The notes below the pieces were generated by a model. The model made no database searches. It saw only the letters and a program-made list of their open reading frames with translations, and was not told the DNA's origin. A stretch of 5,565 bases of DNA, taken from positions 1 through 5,565 of the forward strand of contig SKWJ01000139.1 of NCBI GenBank assembly GCA_007128995.1, written 5' to 3'. Shown here piece after piece: positions 5,550 to 5,565 of this stretch. Within the stretch, counting starts at the first letter, position 1, and each line of letters opens with the position of its first letter. The translations under genes and the position numbers were made by a program. This DNA comes from Paracoccaceae bacterium (lineage in GTDB: Bacteria > Pseudomonadota > Alphaproteobacteria > Rhodobacterales > Rhodobacteraceae).

Positions 5550-5565
5550 GGCATTTCGTTGTTGC

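Overview
This window looks like part of an alphaproteobacterial chromosome, most likely from the Rhodobacterales (Roseobacter/Paracoccus-like). The inference rests on moderately high GC, alphaproteobacterial-looking proteins and the gene content; no rRNA or other taxonomic marker is present. No tRNA, rRNA, insertion sequence or CRISPR array was seen, and no gap between genes exceeds 125 bases.

All genes lie on the minus strand and read from high to low coordinates. They form one accessory-and-structural block of a respiratory, Tat-exported formate dehydrogenase (FDH). In transcription order: a biotin/lipoate-protein-ligase-like protein (5540-4812), a DUF6505 protein (4815-4258), a DUF6352 protein (4258-3269), a DUF3305 protein (3256-2726), a DUF3306 protein (2723-2052), a TorD/DmsD-type chaperone (1927-1322), a 71-residue Tat-signal protein of the 'formate dehydrogenase region TAT target' type (1251-1036), and the N-terminal 345 residues of the molybdenum/tungsten formate dehydrogenase catalytic subunit FdhA (1036-1, running off the left edge).

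The first five genes are joined by 4-base, 1-base, 12-base and about 1-base junctions, so they should be one translationally coupled mRNA. A 124-base gap with an AT-rich dyad separates them from torD, and a 70-base gap separates torD from the small Tat gene. That gene overlaps fdhA by one base (TGATG).

Functionally, FdhA carries a twin-arginine signal, a [4Fe-4S] motif of four cysteines, and Cys (not selenocysteine) at the metal-ligand position. It is expected to oxidise formate in the periplasm and pass electrons to an FdhB ferredoxin-like subunit and an FdhC cytochrome b, which should lie beyond the left edge. The TorD-like protein probably holds the FdhA signal or apo-protein until cofactor is loaded. 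The five upstream genes have no established biochemical role. Their conserved linkage to FDH suggests assembly, cofactor handling or stability functions, and they are the least understood part of the window. The ligase-like protein lacks recognisable catalytic motifs and has two long G/C homopolymers near its start.
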